DNA of 12,821 bases from Physocladia obscura (lineage: Eukaryota; Chytridiomycota; Chytridiomycetes; Chytridiales; Chytriomycetaceae). Location: positions 5,620-18,440 of the forward strand of contig JADGJH010000450.1 in assembly GCA_027596945.1 (NCBI GenBank), read 5' to 3'. The stretch's first letter is position 1; every line of letters begins with the position of its first letter. A program made the position numbers and the translations under genes. The notes beneath the pieces were generated by a model that saw nothing but the letters and a program-made list of their open reading frames with translations, made no database searches and had not been told where the DNA came from. Positions 11,870 through 12,821 of the stretch are shown one piece after another.

Positions 11870-12280
11870 TAATTGTCGTGAAAATTGCGCTTCTCATTTC
11901 ATTTACCAAATTCCCTGCACACAGCCAATGAGACAAAATTTCAATGATTTGCAGTGCCAAAATGAATTATTAAGTGTTGGTAGATATACAACAAGCTTGA
12001 AATTGGTCTTTGACTACAAAATTGGTACTCATTGAGAAGGTTAAAAAGTAAGTTGGTTCAAGTCAGCAAAAAGATATCACATATGTTGGCATTCACTCAC
12101 CAGCAGTAAAAGTAAATATTATGAAACTCCCATTGACAATGAGCCCAGTCATGGGTTTAAAAGTTAAACAACATGAAGTGAACACTGATTCAGAAGCAAT
12201 CACACTTGTAACTGAATTGATCAATTTTTGATTAAATACCAACAATTTTTCCACAGCATAAGAAAATTTAAGTAAAACAC
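11870..12280. other. Gene-free AT-rich region between POP1 and the retrotransposon gag
   Basis: I see no supported gene here. The first part must hold the POP1 3' end, but no AATAAA is visible near the stop. A minus-strand open stretch at 12093-12296 (67 codons) resembles nothing I know and has no supporting context. The right part may be the 5' end of the copia element whose gag follows. Confidence 0.5.
11975..12173 (+). mobile_element. Possible degenerate 5' LTR of the copia element
   Basis: TGTTG at 11975-11979 and CAACA at 12169-12173 are the type of terminal 5-mers found on Ty1/copia LTRs. The interval (199 bp) and its place before gag would fit a short LTR. A CAACA also sits at 11989-11993 and another at 12241-12245, so the right boundary is arbitrary. 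No clean tRNA primer-binding site follows; the second LTR, if any, lies outside the window. Confidence 0.2.
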
Positions 12281-12281
12281 C

Positions 12282-12821
12282 ATTTGAATTTGACATGGAA
12301 ATTATGTGACCTTGTTATTTTATAAATATGGCCAGCTTTCTCTTTGAAATTTCGGACCTATATTGAGGGAAAGGAGATGCTCTATATTATTGATCATGAA
12401 GATGACATCCCAGAATGTGGAGACTCTGAGGCTGTCAAGGAAATGCTTGAAGAACAGGTCAATACTTGTGAAAGCAGGATTCCATTGTGAGGTCATATCT
12501 TATCAATAAGATTGATCAATCTGTTTTAGGTCTTATCTCGGAACTACCAACGGCTTATCAAATGTGGGAGAAGCTTCAGGATCAATTTGCACTAAGTTCC
12601 GCTGCTACCAGGCTTACTTTGATCAACAAACTGTTGGATACTCGTTACAGGCCTGGTTCTGACATGGCAACACACCTTTCATCATTGGTTTCTGTTGCTA
12701 ACACTATTAAATCCAGTGGAACATTTGACATTGACCAACTACTGATTGTGGCTATTCTGCGCTCTATTCCTGAAGGTTCTGAATGGCACTCTACTGTGGA
12801 GTCACTGAAGACACTGGATGA
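12282..12821 (+). pseudogene. gag: Ty1/copia retrotransposon gag (UBN2-type), frameshifted and cut by the window edge
   Basis: The last part, 12472-12819, is open for 116 codons and reads like a copia gag of the UBN2 family. It shows the block AYQMWEKLQDQF, the SSAATRLTLINKLL helix, the RPGSDMATHLSSL segment and LLIVAILRSIPE. Upstream, the WKFR-type start of the domain and the EGKEMLYIID segment (12347-12468) lie in a different frame, and the stretch before 12346 in a third. I therefore see at least two frameshifts, near 12346 and near 12465-12475, plus stops in each frame, so this copy is not functional as read. Protease, integrase and reverse transcriptase would lie beyond the right edge. 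The true gag start is not resolved. It is downstream of POP1 and on the same strand. Confidence 0.75.

Noticed and set aside
12093..12296. 67-codon minus-strand ORF between POP1 and gag
   Set aside because: No recognisable motif, no neighbours that support it, and it may lie inside retrotransposon leader sequence.

Overview
The window comes from a eukaryotic nuclear genome that is AT-rich and dense in short introns (about 44-112 nt, mostly GT...AG, with TA- or T-rich 3' ends). It holds five recognisable protein genes and the start of a decayed retrotransposon. The organism is most likely a zoosporic (chytrid-type) fungus. That is an inference from two genes side by side: a GPT2/SCT1-type glycerol-3-phosphate acyltransferase with the fungal domain layout, and CFAP91, a radial-spoke-base protein kept only by organisms with motile flagella. 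The standard genetic code fits every gene.

Layout, left to right. (1) 114-1955, plus: 3' part of a class I histone deacetylase (RPD3/HDAC1-2 type), 12 exons visible, N-terminus beyond the left edge. (2) 2053-4329, minus: GPT2/SCT1 acyltransferase, 8 exons, 601 aa, convergent with the deacetylase across 97 bp. (3) 4386-5537, minus: fructose-1,6-bisphosphatase, 3 exons, 338 aa, stopping only 56 bp before the acyltransferase start. (4) 5538-5794: a 257-bp divergent promoter region with a CCG-N7-CCG site. (5) 5795-8835, plus: CFAP91, 13 exons, 779 aa. (6) 8848-11869, plus: POP1, the large protein subunit of RNase P/MRP, 8 exons, 860 aa, starting 12 bp after the CFAP91 stop. (7) 11870-12821: about 400 bp of AT-rich sequence without a gene, then a Ty1/copia gag (UBN2 type) broken by frameshifts and cut by the right edge.

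The five intact genes serve chromatin, lipid synthesis, gluconeogenesis, the flagellum and RNA processing, and do not form one pathway. The arrangement is still notable: two tight same-strand pairs (FBP1>GPT2 and CFAP91>POP1) run away from one short shared promoter. The other points to check are altered AMP-site residues and a missing loop in the bisphosphatase, a POP1 micro-exon that resembles the next exon, a possible splice link from CFAP91 into POP1, and a two-intron stretch in GPT2 that stays open in frame. All gene models were built by hand from reading-frame phase, splice dinucleotides and remembered family motifs. No alignment or transcript data were available.
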